The position numbers and the translations under genes are program-made. Source: Flavobacterium hydrocarbonoxydans (GTDB lineage: Bacteria > Bacteroidota > Bacteroidia > Flavobacteriales > Flavobacteriaceae). Taken from it: a stretch of DNA of 64,000 nt. The notes below the pieces were generated by a model. That model made no database searches. It was given only the letters and a program-made list of their open reading frames with translations, and was not told the DNA's origin. Positions 57,200 to 64,000 of the stretch are shown here, piece after piece. Where the stretch lies: contig NZ_WSTB01000001.1 in the NCBI RefSeq assembly GCF_009789235.1, positions 248,001 to 312,000 of the forward strand, in the 5' to 3' direction. Numbering within the stretch: position 1 is the first letter of the stretch; every line of letters begins with the position of its first letter.

Positions 57200-59305
57200 A
57201 TGGAAAATTATGTCATCAAAAGAAATGGAAAGTATCAGCCATTTGAAAGTTATAAGATCAAAGATGCAATTGAAAAAAATTTTCAGAGTGTCTCTATAGC
57301 TGTTGATGAAAGTGTTTTTGAAAGTGTGGCTATACAACTCGAAAACAAAGAAGTATGGTCTGTTGAAGAAATTCAGGATGTAATCGAAAAAAAATTATTC
57401 GATAAAAACCATTTTGATGCCATGCGCTCCTTTATGCTATACCGACACACCAGAAAGCTGCAACGCGAACATCTTGAAGGATTGAATGATGACACAACTT
57501 ATGTCGACAGCACCCAAACGATTGAAGAATACATACAACAAACAGATTGGCGGATCAACGCCAACGCCAACACCTCTTATTCGAACGCAGGATTGGTTAG
57601 CAATGTAGCAGGAAAAGTTATCGCAAATTATTGGCTGGATAAAGTGTATTCTAAAGAAGAAGGCTATGCACACCGCAATGGTGATATTCACATTCACGAT
57701 TTGGATTGCCTCACGGGCTATTGTGCGGGTTGGAGTTTGCGTGTATTGTTAAATGAAGGTTTCAATGGAGTCAGAGGCCGGGTGGAAAGCAAACCGCCAT
57801 CTCATTTTAGGGAAGCTTTAGGACAGATGGCAAATTTTCTGGGGATTTTGCAAAGCGAATGGGCAGGTGCACAAGCCTTTAGTTCTTTTGACACCTATTT
57901 GGCTCCTTATGTATTCAAAGACGATCTCCTTTATGATGACGTTTTAAAAGCGGTACGAAGTTTTGTGTACAACCTGAATGTTCCCGCACGCTGGGGACAA
58001 TCTCCCTTTACTAATATCACTTTAGACTGGGTTGTTCCTGACGATTTAAAAGCACAAATTCCGACTAAAAATGATTGTCATATTTTTGAAAAGAACAATA
58101 GTACAGACCTATTGACAAGGGCTAAAAGCAGAGGAGTTTCTGAAGTTACTAATTTACGATACGAGCATTTTCAAAAAGAAATGAATCTAATCAATAAAGC
58201 GTATTATACCGTAATGACAGAAGGTGATGCCAATGGGCAGCCCTTTACCTTCCCTATTCCAACGGTTAATATTACCGAAGAATTTGACTGGGATGGAGAG
58301 AACACAAACCTGCTTTTTGAAAACACAGCGAAAATTGGTTCTTCTTATTTTCAAAATTTCATTGGAAGCCAATATGTTTTGGACGAAAATGGCAATCAAA
58401 TAGAAAATGAAAATGCCTACAAGCCCAATGCTGTTCGCAGTATGTGCTGCCGTTTGCAACTCGATTTGCGCGAACTACTAAAACGTGGAAACGGACTTTT
58501 TGGAAGCGCTGAAATGACAGGAAGTATTGGCGTGGTAACTATTAATATGGCTCGTTTAGGTTATTTATTCAAAGGAAACAAAGCAGCTTTATTTCAACAA
58601 TTGGACAAGCTTTTATTGATTTCCAAATCAACTTTAGAGAAAAAAAGAACTTTTATTCAGGGAATGTACGATCGTGGATTGTATCCCTACACCAAACGGT
58701 ATTTACAACATTTCAGAAATCACTTTTCAACTATTGGTGTAAACGGAATGAACGAAATGATACAGAATTTTACCCATAATGAAGACGACATAACTTCTGA
58801 AACTGGTATTGAACTTGCTTCTGAAATTCTGGAACACATCCGGGACAGAATGAAGCAGTATCAGGAAGAAACTGGAAATCTTTATAATTTAGAAGCCACT
58901 CCGGCAGAAGGAACCACATACCGATTTGCCAAAGAGGATAAAAAACGTTTTGACGATATTATTCAGGCGGGAGCAGAAAAAAATATTTACTACACAAATA
59001 GTTCCCAAATCCCTGTAGATTTTACCCAGGATCCATTTGAAGCTTTGATGCTTCAGGACCAATTGCAATGCAAATACACAGGAGGAACCGTTTTGCATTT
59101 GTATATGAGCGAAAGAATAAGCTCACCTGAAGCTTGCAAAAATTTTGTAAAAAAAGTGATTACTAATTTTAAATTGCCTTACATCACAGTAACACCTGTA
59201 TTTAGTGTTTGCCCTGTTCATGGCTATCTAAACGGAGAGCATGAATATTGCCCAAAATGCGATGAAATTATCATTGAAGAAAAAACAAAGCTTATAGAGA
59301 TTTGA
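57200..59305 (+). CDS. nrdD: Anaerobic ribonucleotide reductase large part (NrdD without radical loop)
   Basis: 701 residues. Class III enzyme making dNTPs without oxygen. The N-terminal ATP-cone (residues ~1-95, starting YVIKRNGKYQPF) is followed by the ten-stranded barrel with active-site Cys motifs LDCLTGYCAGWSLR (about residue 176) and AVRSMCCRLQLD (about 413). The C-terminal zinc site is CPVHGYLNGEHEYCPKCD. Then it stops: the glycyl-radical motif expected about 20-30 residues later is missing. That motif is in the next ORF (59357-59521), in the same frame, after one TGA and 17 codons. So the radical domain is split off. Confidence 0.93.
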   Translation: MENYVIKRNGKYQPFESYKIKDAIEKNFQSVSIAVDESVFESVAIQLENKEVWSVEEIQDVIEKKLFDKNHFDAMRSFMLYRHTRKLQREHLEGLNDDTTYVDSTQTIEEYIQQTDWRINANANTSYSNAGLVSNVAGKVIANYWLDKVYSKEEGYAHRNGDIHIHDLDCLTGYCAGWSLRVLLNEGFNGVRGRVESKPPSHFREALGQMANFLGILQSEWAGAQAFSSFDTYLAPYVFKDDLLYDDVLKAVRSFVYNLNVPARWGQSPFTNITLDWVVPDDLKAQIPTKNDCHIFEKNNSTDLLTRAKSRGVSEVTNLRYEHFQKEMNLINKAYYTVMTEGDANGQPFTFPIPTVNITEEFDWDGENTNLLFENTAKIGSSYFQNFIGSQYVLDENGNQIENENAYKPNAVRSMCCRLQLDLRELLKRGNGLFGSAEMTGSIGVVTINMARLGYLFKGNKAALFQQLDKLLLISKSTLEKKRTFIQGMYDRGLYPYTKRYLQHFRNHFSTIGVNGMNEMIQNFTHNEDDITSETGIELASEILEHIRDRMKQYQEETGNLYNLEATPAEGTTYRFAKEDKKRFDDIIQAGAEKNIYYTNSSQIPVDFTQDPFEALMLQDQLQCKYTGGTVLHLYMSERISSPEACKNFVKKVITNFKLPYITVTPVFSVCPVHGYLNGEHEYCPKCDEIIIEEKTKLIEI

Positions 59306-59356
59306 AAAAACCACACCGCAAATTTTACACAATTCATAACTAAAAAAACAGCAAAT

Positions 59357-59521
59357 ATGAAACTAACAACCAACGCGATTTTAGAACAAAATCAAGAAGT
59401 TCGCACCAAATGCCTGGTGTACACAAGAGTAATGGGCTACCACAGACCCGTAGAAAGTTTTAATATCGGAAAAAAAGGTGAACACAAACAGCGAACCCAT
59501 TTCAATGAAGCAAAATGTTAG
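59357..59521 (+). CDS. Split NrdD glycyl-radical domain, 54 residues
   Basis: A separate ORF with its own ATG at 59357. It encodes the piece missing from NrdD: CLVYTRVMGYHRPVESF with the radical Gly27 in RVMGY, followed by NIGKKGEHKQRTHF, the usual end of NrdD. The frame is the same as nrdD, with only the nrdD TGA (59303-59305) and 17 low-quality codons between; the A-rich leader before the ATG looks like those of other genes here. So either it is made separately and docks in trans, like the spare-part glycyl-radical protein YfiD/GrcA, or some TGA readthrough occurs. Its end overlaps the activase gene by 17 bp. Confidence 0.8.
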   Translation: MKLTTNAILEQNQEVRTKCLVYTRVMGYHRPVESFNIGKKGEHKQRTHFNEAKC

Positions 59522-60194
59522 TGCCCCTATTTACAGTATTACACCGTTTACTTTATTAGATTATCCGCACCAATCAGCTTGCATTTTTTGGTTTTCAGGC
59601 TGTAATATGCGGTGTTTGTATTGCTATAATCCAGAAATTGTATACGGAAAAGGACGTATTACTTTTGATAAAGCACTTCAATTCCTCAAAAGCAGGGTTA
59701 ATCTATTGGACGCCGTAGTTTTTAGCGGAGGTGAATGTCTGTTACATAAAAAGGCTGTTTCGTTTATTACAGAAGTCAAAAAAATGGGTTTTTTGATCAA
59801 AATTGACACCAATGGATCACGGCCGCATATATTGGAAGAACTGATTCAAAAAGAACTCATTAATTATGTAGCACTTGATTTTAAAGCAATGCCTGCGAAA
59901 TTTGCAAAGATAACCCAATCAAAACTTTTCATTCCCTTTGCAAAATCATTACTTTTATTGCTTCATCATACAGTACCTTTTGAAGTTCGTACAACAGTGC
60001 ACTCTGATTTATTAAACAAAAGAGATATTCAGGAAATGGTGTTTTTTCTGGAAAATTTGGGATATTCAGGAAATTATTACATTCAGCATTTTATTAATGG
60101 ATCCTCGACAATAGAAAAACTTGGGCATTCTTTTAAAGAATTGGAAAACCAAAATATTGGTACAGAGAAAATTAAAATTCATTTTAGAGGATAG
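59505..60194 (+). CDS. nrdG: Anaerobic NrdD-activating radical SAM enzyme
   Basis: 229 residues from the ATG at 59505; a GTG at 59478 is also in frame. FWFSGCNMRCLYCYNPE (about residues 27-43) has the CxxxCxxC [4Fe-4S] motif, and VVFSGGECLLHKKA is the GGE motif of the SAM site. Activases of this 'NrdG2/PflA-like' kind are larger than E. coli NrdG (154). It abstracts the hydrogen to make the glycyl radical, here presumably on the separate 54-residue protein, whose gene it overlaps. Confidence 0.9.
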   Translation: MKQNVSAPIYSITPFTLLDYPHQSACIFWFSGCNMRCLYCYNPEIVYGKGRITFDKALQFLKSRVNLLDAVVFSGGECLLHKKAVSFITEVKKMGFLIKIDTNGSRPHILEELIQKELINYVALDFKAMPAKFAKITQSKLFIPFAKSLLLLLHHTVPFEVRTTVHSDLLNKRDIQEMVFFLENLGYSGNYYIQHFINGSSTIEKLGHSFKELENQNIGTEKIKIHFRG

Positions 60195-60229
60195 TAATTT
60201 ATTTTTTTAAATCAATCAATTTTAAGCAA

Positions 60230-60694
60230 ATGAAATCAACTACTCCCATCAAAAGAGCTCCGGAATTAAGGCCTTTAAGCCACGACCACCATCATGGTCT
60301 GCTGCTTTGCTGGAAAATTAAAACTGGAATGGCGAAAAATATTGACCTGCAGCGCATCAAAAAATACGTCGATTGGTTTTATGAAATTTATTTAAAGACG
60401 CACTTTGAGCTGGAGGAAAAATACGTTTTCACGATCTTAGAAGCAGATAACGCGCTCATTGAGCAGGCTTTGAAAGAACACAGAACGTTAAACGATTTAT
60501 TTGAAAGTACTTCAGATCTGGAAATAAATTTAAAAAGAATCGAAAAAGATTTAGACTCTCATATCCGTTTTGAAGAGCGTGTTTTATTTGCTGAAATTCA
60601 AAAAGCAGCCACAAAAGAACAATTAAAAAAAATAGAAGAAATACATTCAAAGGAAGCTTTTATAGAAAATGAAGATGCTGATTTTTGGAGCTAA
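60230..60694 (+). CDS. Hemerythrin-like domain protein
   Basis: 154 residues. Four-helix bundle with His/Glu ligands spread as in hemerythrins: RPLSHDHHHGLLLCWK, LKTHFELEEKYVF, LKEHRTLNDLFE and LDSHIRFEERVLFAEI. No signal, so cytoplasmic. Proteins of this family bind O2 or NO or store iron. Its setting among RIC, nirK and an NsrR-like regulator suggests NO or oxygen protection. Confidence 0.88.
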   Translation: MKSTTPIKRAPELRPLSHDHHHGLLLCWKIKTGMAKNIDLQRIKKYVDWFYEIYLKTHFELEEKYVFTILEADNALIEQALKEHRTLNDLFESTSDLEINLKRIEKDLDSHIRFEERVLFAEIQKAATKEQLKKIEEIHSKEAFIENEDADFWS

Positions 60695-60705
60695 AATTTA
60701 ACAAA

Positions 60706-61152
60706 ATGAAAAAAATAAAACTAGTATTATTTTTATTGGCCATTGTATCTATCGGATCATGCCAAAAAAACAAAGAAGATCAAACATCTAAAGAAGCAAA
60801 TGAAATAAATTCAGTTTCGGAAAAAAATACCGAAACAGCCGCGGAAGTGAGCCTGAACAAAGGACAATTATGGGAAGCCAACCCAGAAACTACTGAAGGG
60901 ATTACTACTTTACAAAAAATAATTCTGGAATCAGGCGAAGAAGAAAGCGCATTGATTTTGAAAGAGAAAATGAAATCTGAATTTGCCATGATTTTTAAAA
61001 AATGTACAATGAAAGGTGAAGCACACAATCAGTTACACAACTATTTGATTCCGTTAAAATTAAAAATCGATAATCTTGAGGATTCCAATAAAGCTGAAAT
61101 TAAAAAAGAGATCCAGGCTCATTTAGAGCAATATAAGCTTTTTTTCATTTAA
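60706..61152 (+). CDS. Small lipoprotein
   Basis: 148 residues from the ATG at 60706; the frame also has an upstream start at 60685 inside the previous gene. Lipoprotein signal LVLFLLAIVSIGSCQKN (Cys ~19), then an acidic helical domain (TTLQKIILESGEEESALILKEKMKSEFAMIFKKCTMKGEAHNQLHNYLIPLKLKID) with a Cys-Thr-Met-Lys-Gly-Glu segment and His residues. The CTMKGEAHNQLH pattern is one I associate with small periplasmic proteins near denitrification genes in Bacteroidota; a metal-binding role is possible. Confidence 0.6.
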   Translation: MKKIKLVLFLLAIVSIGSCQKNKEDQTSKEANEINSVSEKNTETAAEVSLNKGQLWEANPETTEGITTLQKIILESGEEESALILKEKMKSEFAMIFKKCTMKGEAHNQLHNYLIPLKLKIDNLEDSNKAEIKKEIQAHLEQYKLFFI

Positions 61153-61200
61153 AGCATGAACACACTTTTAAGCATCAAGAATTAAATCCTTTATAAAATC

Positions 61201-62412
61201 ATGAAGAAGAGTTGGTTACTCTGTACTTTTTCTAATTTTTTCATCGCTTCACTGATGGGACTGTTGCTGCGATGGATGTATGTTGCACCGATCGCCGGAG
61301 TCAATTTTCAGTTTTTAATGCACGGCCATTCACACGTGGCGATGTTAGGCTGGGTCTATATGATGTTGTACTGTTTGATTTTTCATTTTTTTGTTCCAAA
61401 AGAAAAACAGCAAAAACCCATCTACAACCAATTATATTGGACAACAGAACTGGCTGTAGTCGGAATGATGATTGATTTTCCGGCGCAAGGATACGCTTTT
61501 GCTTCTATTCTTTTTTCGACTTTGCATATTTTTTGCAGCTACTATTTTTGTTATTTAATTATAAAGGATGCCAATCCTACAACTCTGGCTGAAAAAAAGC
61601 TGCTTCGTACGGCTTTGTTTTTCATGATTTTTTCTACTTTGGGTGTCTGGTGCCTTGGTCCCGCAGTTTCATTGTTAGGTAAAGCAAGCGCTTTTTATCA
61701 AATTGCGATTCAGTTTTTTCTTCATTTTCAATTTAATGGCTGGTTCCTGTTTGCCACTTTGGCTTTGTTTTTCAAACAGGCAAAACTTATTATTGAAGCT
61801 AAAAAATTCAGGATATTTTATAATTTATTTGTTGCTTCTACTTTTTTAACATTGGCTTTGCCGGTAAGCTGGTATTTGCCTAACCCGGTTTTTTATTGGT
61901 TAAATGCTCTTGGAGTAATGCTTCAGCTATATGCTGCGGTACTTTTTATACAATTTATCCGCCCGCAGTTTCAGTCCTTTTTTGCTATTTTACCAACGAT
62001 CATAAAAATAGTTTATGGTTTTGCTTTGTTTTCATTGGCTTTAAAAGTCGTTATTCAACTGGTGGTTTTGTTTCCGGAATTGGCACAGGTATCCCATCAG
62101 ATTCGTAATTTTGTCATTGGATACATTCACTTGACTATGTTGGGAATTATTACAGGTTTCCTGTTTGGATTTGCATTACAAAATGATTTTTTAAATTCGA
62201 GAAACCGTATTCAAACATGGGGAATCGCAATTTTTTTATTCGGATTTTTTACAACTGAAATTCTTTTGTTTCTTCAGGGCATTTGGTTTTTCTTGGGTAA
62301 AGGTAGTTTACCGAATTATTATCAAAATCTATTCTTATCCAGTATTTTTATGCCAGCAGGCCTTATAATGCTATCTGTTAAAATTGTGAAACTAAAACCT
62401 AAAACTATATGA
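61201..62412 (+). CDS. Heme-copper-oxidase subunit I-like membrane protein
   Basis: 403 residues, 11-12 membrane helices. FLMHGHSHVAMLGWVYMMLY resembles the second helix of heme-copper oxidases/cytochrome cbb3 CcoN-type proteins, with two His on one face. FFLHFQFNGWFLFATLALFF and GYIHLTMLGIITGFLFGFAL carry further His. It is shorter than true subunit I (~470+), and a full CuB three-His set is not evident. So it may be a heme-binding relative (like NnrS) linked to nitric oxide. It sits between a lipoprotein and a CopD-like gene. Confidence 0.6.
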   Translation: MKKSWLLCTFSNFFIASLMGLLLRWMYVAPIAGVNFQFLMHGHSHVAMLGWVYMMLYCLIFHFFVPKEKQQKPIYNQLYWTTELAVVGMMIDFPAQGYAFASILFSTLHIFCSYYFCYLIIKDANPTTLAEKKLLRTALFFMIFSTLGVWCLGPAVSLLGKASAFYQIAIQFFLHFQFNGWFLFATLALFFKQAKLIIEAKKFRIFYNLFVASTFLTLALPVSWYLPNPVFYWLNALGVMLQLYAAVLFIQFIRPQFQSFFAILPTIIKIVYGFALFSLALKVVIQLVVLFPELAQVSHQIRNFVIGYIHLTMLGIITGFLFGFALQNDFLNSRNRIQTWGIAIFLFGFFTTEILLFLQGIWFFLGKGSLPNYYQNLFLSSIFMPAGLIMLSVKIVKLKPKTI

Positions 62413-62858
62413 GCCACCATTTATTGTTAATCATCCATCTTTTGAGTGCCACCATTTGGGTTGGTGGTCATTTGTTGCTTGTCTTTGGTTTTTTGCCACA
62501 AGCATTAAAAGAAAAAAATCAGAATATAATTCTCGATTATGAAAGAAAGTATGAACCTGTTGGCATGACTGCTCTCGTTTTGCTGGTCATTACCGGAATT
62601 TTAATGGCCTATAAATATGGTGTTAACATCGAATATTGGTTTCAGTTCGAGACACCTATAGAAAAAGTTGTTTCAACAAAATTAGCTCTTTTATTATTGA
62701 CGGTTCTTTTTGCTTTGAGTGCTCAATTTAGAGTGCTGCCAAAACTTGAAAAAAATGCTGAGAAGTTACCTGAAATGACCTTTCATATTCTATTGGTTAC
62801 CATAATTGGGGTTTTGATGGTTGTTTTTGGATCTTTTGTGCGTTATGGCGGGCTTTGA
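62409..62858 (+). CDS. CopD-like four-helix membrane protein
   Basis: 149 residues, four membrane helices, with His in MSHHLLLIIHLLSATIWVGGHLLLV, the start typical of CopD/DUF2269-type proteins (HLLSATIWVGGH). Later GMTALVLLVITGILM and an R-rich third loop. These bind heme or copper and often lie beside cytochrome oxidase-type genes. It overlaps the previous gene by 4 bp, indicating they are made together. Confidence 0.75.
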   Translation: MSHHLLLIIHLLSATIWVGGHLLLVFGFLPQALKEKNQNIILDYERKYEPVGMTALVLLVITGILMAYKYGVNIEYWFQFETPIEKVVSTKLALLLLTVLFALSAQFRVLPKLEKNAEKLPEMTFHILLVTIIGVLMVVFGSFVRYGGL

Positions 62859-62891
62859 TTTATATGATTTATACATTACAAAAAAAAGATT

Positions 62892-63326
62892 ATGTTCTCT
62901 AAAACATGTGAATATGGCATTCGTGCAGCTATTTTTATTGCTTTTCAATCCTATCAGGACAATCGCATCGGCTTGAAAGAAATTGCCAAAAAAATCGATT
63001 CTCCGGAGGCTTTTACAGCCAAAATTCTTCAAATCCTATCGCGAGACAATATTATTAAATCTATAAAAGGAGTGGGCGGAGGTTTTGAAATTTCCAAAGA
63101 GAATATGAAAGAAATTACATTAGCGCAAATAGTTAATTCTTTGGATGGCGATCGCATTTTGACCGGTTGTGCATTAGGATTAAGTAATTGTACTGAAGAC
63201 CATCCTTGTCCGATGCACGATAAATTTATATCTATTCGCAATGATTTGGTTTTCACGCTTGAAAATACAAATCTGGAAGAATTGGCTTTGGGTATTAAAT
63301 CGGGAGACACCTTCCTTAGGTATTAA
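62892..63326 (+). CDS. Rrf2-family regulator, NsrR-like
   Basis: 144 residues. Winged helix starts MFSKTCEYGIRAAIFIA, followed by IGLKEIAKKIDSPEAFTAKILQILSRDNIIKSIKGVGGGFEI. Three Cys in GCALGLSNCTEDHPCPMH (about residues 93-110) match the [Fe-S] ligands of NsrR/IscR-type sensors. As NsrR senses NO, and the neighbours are NO-related, an NO-responsive repressor is likely. Half-sites TGATTTATA occur just before its start. It may control ric-hemerythrin and nearby genes. Confidence 0.88.
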   Translation: MFSKTCEYGIRAAIFIAFQSYQDNRIGLKEIAKKIDSPEAFTAKILQILSRDNIIKSIKGVGGGFEISKENMKEITLAQIVNSLDGDRILTGCALGLSNCTEDHPCPMHDKFISIRNDLVFTLENTNLEELALGIKSGDTFLRY

Positions 63327-63483
63327 TTTTAGTGTCATAATGAAAGCTTTGTTTGATTGAATTTCCGAAAAACGAGCAAAACTTAATTTTCAAAAAACTT
63401 ACCGATTTTAAAAACCCAACATATGTATCAGCATCAACTCTTTTGTTTTAAAATAAAAGAGAATAATTAAAAATAATTTAATA

Positions 63484-64000
63484 ATGAAAAACCTTAAAGA
63501 GCGAATACTGAAATTAAAAAAAGAGAAGAATGCAGTTATTCTGGCACATTACTATCAGGAATCCGATATTCAGGATGTTTCAGATTATGTGGGTGACAGC
63601 CTGGGATTGTCACAAGAAGCAATGCAGGTGCATGCTGATATAATTGTTTTTGCAGGAGTACATTTTATGGCTGAGACTGCAAAAATTTTAAATCCAGGTA
63701 AAAAAGTTATTCTTCCCGATTTGCATGCTGGCTGCTCGTTGGCTGACTCTTGTCCCGCTAATTTATTTCAACAATTTACCCAAGCCCATCCAGACCACAT
63801 TGTTATTACATATGTGAATTGTTCTGCAGAGGTTAAAGCTTTAACTGACATTGTGGTAACTTCTTCTAATGCCGTTAAAATCGTCAATTCTATACCAAAA
63901 GACAAACCCATTATTTTTGCTCCCGATAAAAATTTGGGAAAATATGTAATGGAACAAACAGGCAGGGAAATGTTGCTTTGGGACGGTGCATGTGTGGTTC
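63484..64000 (+). CDS. nadA: Quinolinate synthase NadA, 3'-truncated by window edge
   Basis: First 172 codons. Condenses iminoaspartate with dihydroxyacetone phosphate to quinolinate in NAD synthesis, using a [4Fe-4S] cluster. Clear family motifs: [29 protein letters not shown] (residues ~16-44), [31 protein letters not shown] with the first cluster Cys (~84), and [26 protein letters not shown]. The rest of the gene is outside the window. In many Flavobacterium genomes it is followed by nadB or stands alone; this cannot be seen. Confidence 0.96.
   Translation, partial: MKNLKERILKLKKEKNAVILAHYYQESDIQDVSDYVGDSLGLSQEAMQVHADIIVFAGVHFMAETAKILNPGKKVILPDLHAGCSLADSCPANLFQQFTQAHPDHIVITYVNCSAEVKALTDIVVTSSNAVKIVNSIPKDKPIIFAPDKNLGKYVMEQTGREMLLWDGACVV

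Noticed and set aside
59303-59305. In-frame TGA in nrdD as a selenocysteine codon
   Set aside because: No SECIS-like hairpin directly follows, the 17 codons after it look non-coding, and the downstream ORF has its own ATG and a typical A-rich leader. Ordinary stop is more likely.

Overview
The window looks like a Flavobacterium-type genome (Bacteroidota). It is AT-rich, most genes lack a Shine-Dalgarno sequence, several promoters fit the Bacteroidota TTG-N18/20-TAnnTTTG form, and the proteins are of flavobacterial type. It falls into three blocks.

Block 1 (1 to about 34.0 kb) is most of a Mu-like transposable prophage with a contractile tail. The left end lies outside the window, which opens inside the MuA-type transposase. 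A rightward early operon follows (MuB ATPase, a second P-loop ATPase, a DUF3164 protein, a DUF4406 protein and many small tightly coupled ORFs) and stops at a terminator at 10.1 kb. The packaging and head-assembly genes (small and large terminase, gp36-like, portal, MuF, gpG, a neck protein) run leftward from 16.95 to 10.4 kb. Protease/scaffold, capsid, lysis, sheath, tube, tape measure, baseplate and fibre genes run rightward from 17.1 to 32.6 kb. The right end carries a candidate structured small RNA and a thymidylate-synthase-family protein with a dCMP-type specificity residue. Two -1 frameshift sites are supported: one should fuse portal to MuF, the other lies in the tail-assembly chaperone.

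Block 2 (34.5-45.4 kb) is ordinary and partly decayed host sequence: YegP, MscL, a truncated group II intron, a broken SDR gene, intact SDR and MDR oxidoreductases, an AraC regulator, a SnoaL-like protein, a frameshifted secreted protein, an intact copper ATPase (CopA), and next to it a copper-sensor gene (HMA-AraC) broken by two frameshifts.

Block 3 (45.4-64 kb) is a denitrification, nitric-oxide defence and anaerobic-growth island. Leftward genes encode a molybdenum nitrate reductase-like complex (catalytic subunit, four-cluster ferredoxin, TAT-exported Rieske protein, membrane subunit), a NarK transporter, a porin, SCO, NirV and a NirK-cytochrome c fusion. Rightward genes encode the di-iron repair protein RIC, class III ribonucleotide reductase with its glycyl-radical domain on a separate 54-residue ORF, its activase, a hemerythrin, a lipoprotein, a heme-copper-oxidase-like membrane protein, a CopD-like protein, an NsrR-like Rrf2 regulator, and the start of nadA. 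Similar TGA-N6-TCA palindromes precede narK and lie between nirK and ric, which suggests one Crp/Fnr-type regulon.

All calls come from reading the sequence; no database search was run. Several pseudogene calls rest on indels in short A/T runs and could be assembly errors.
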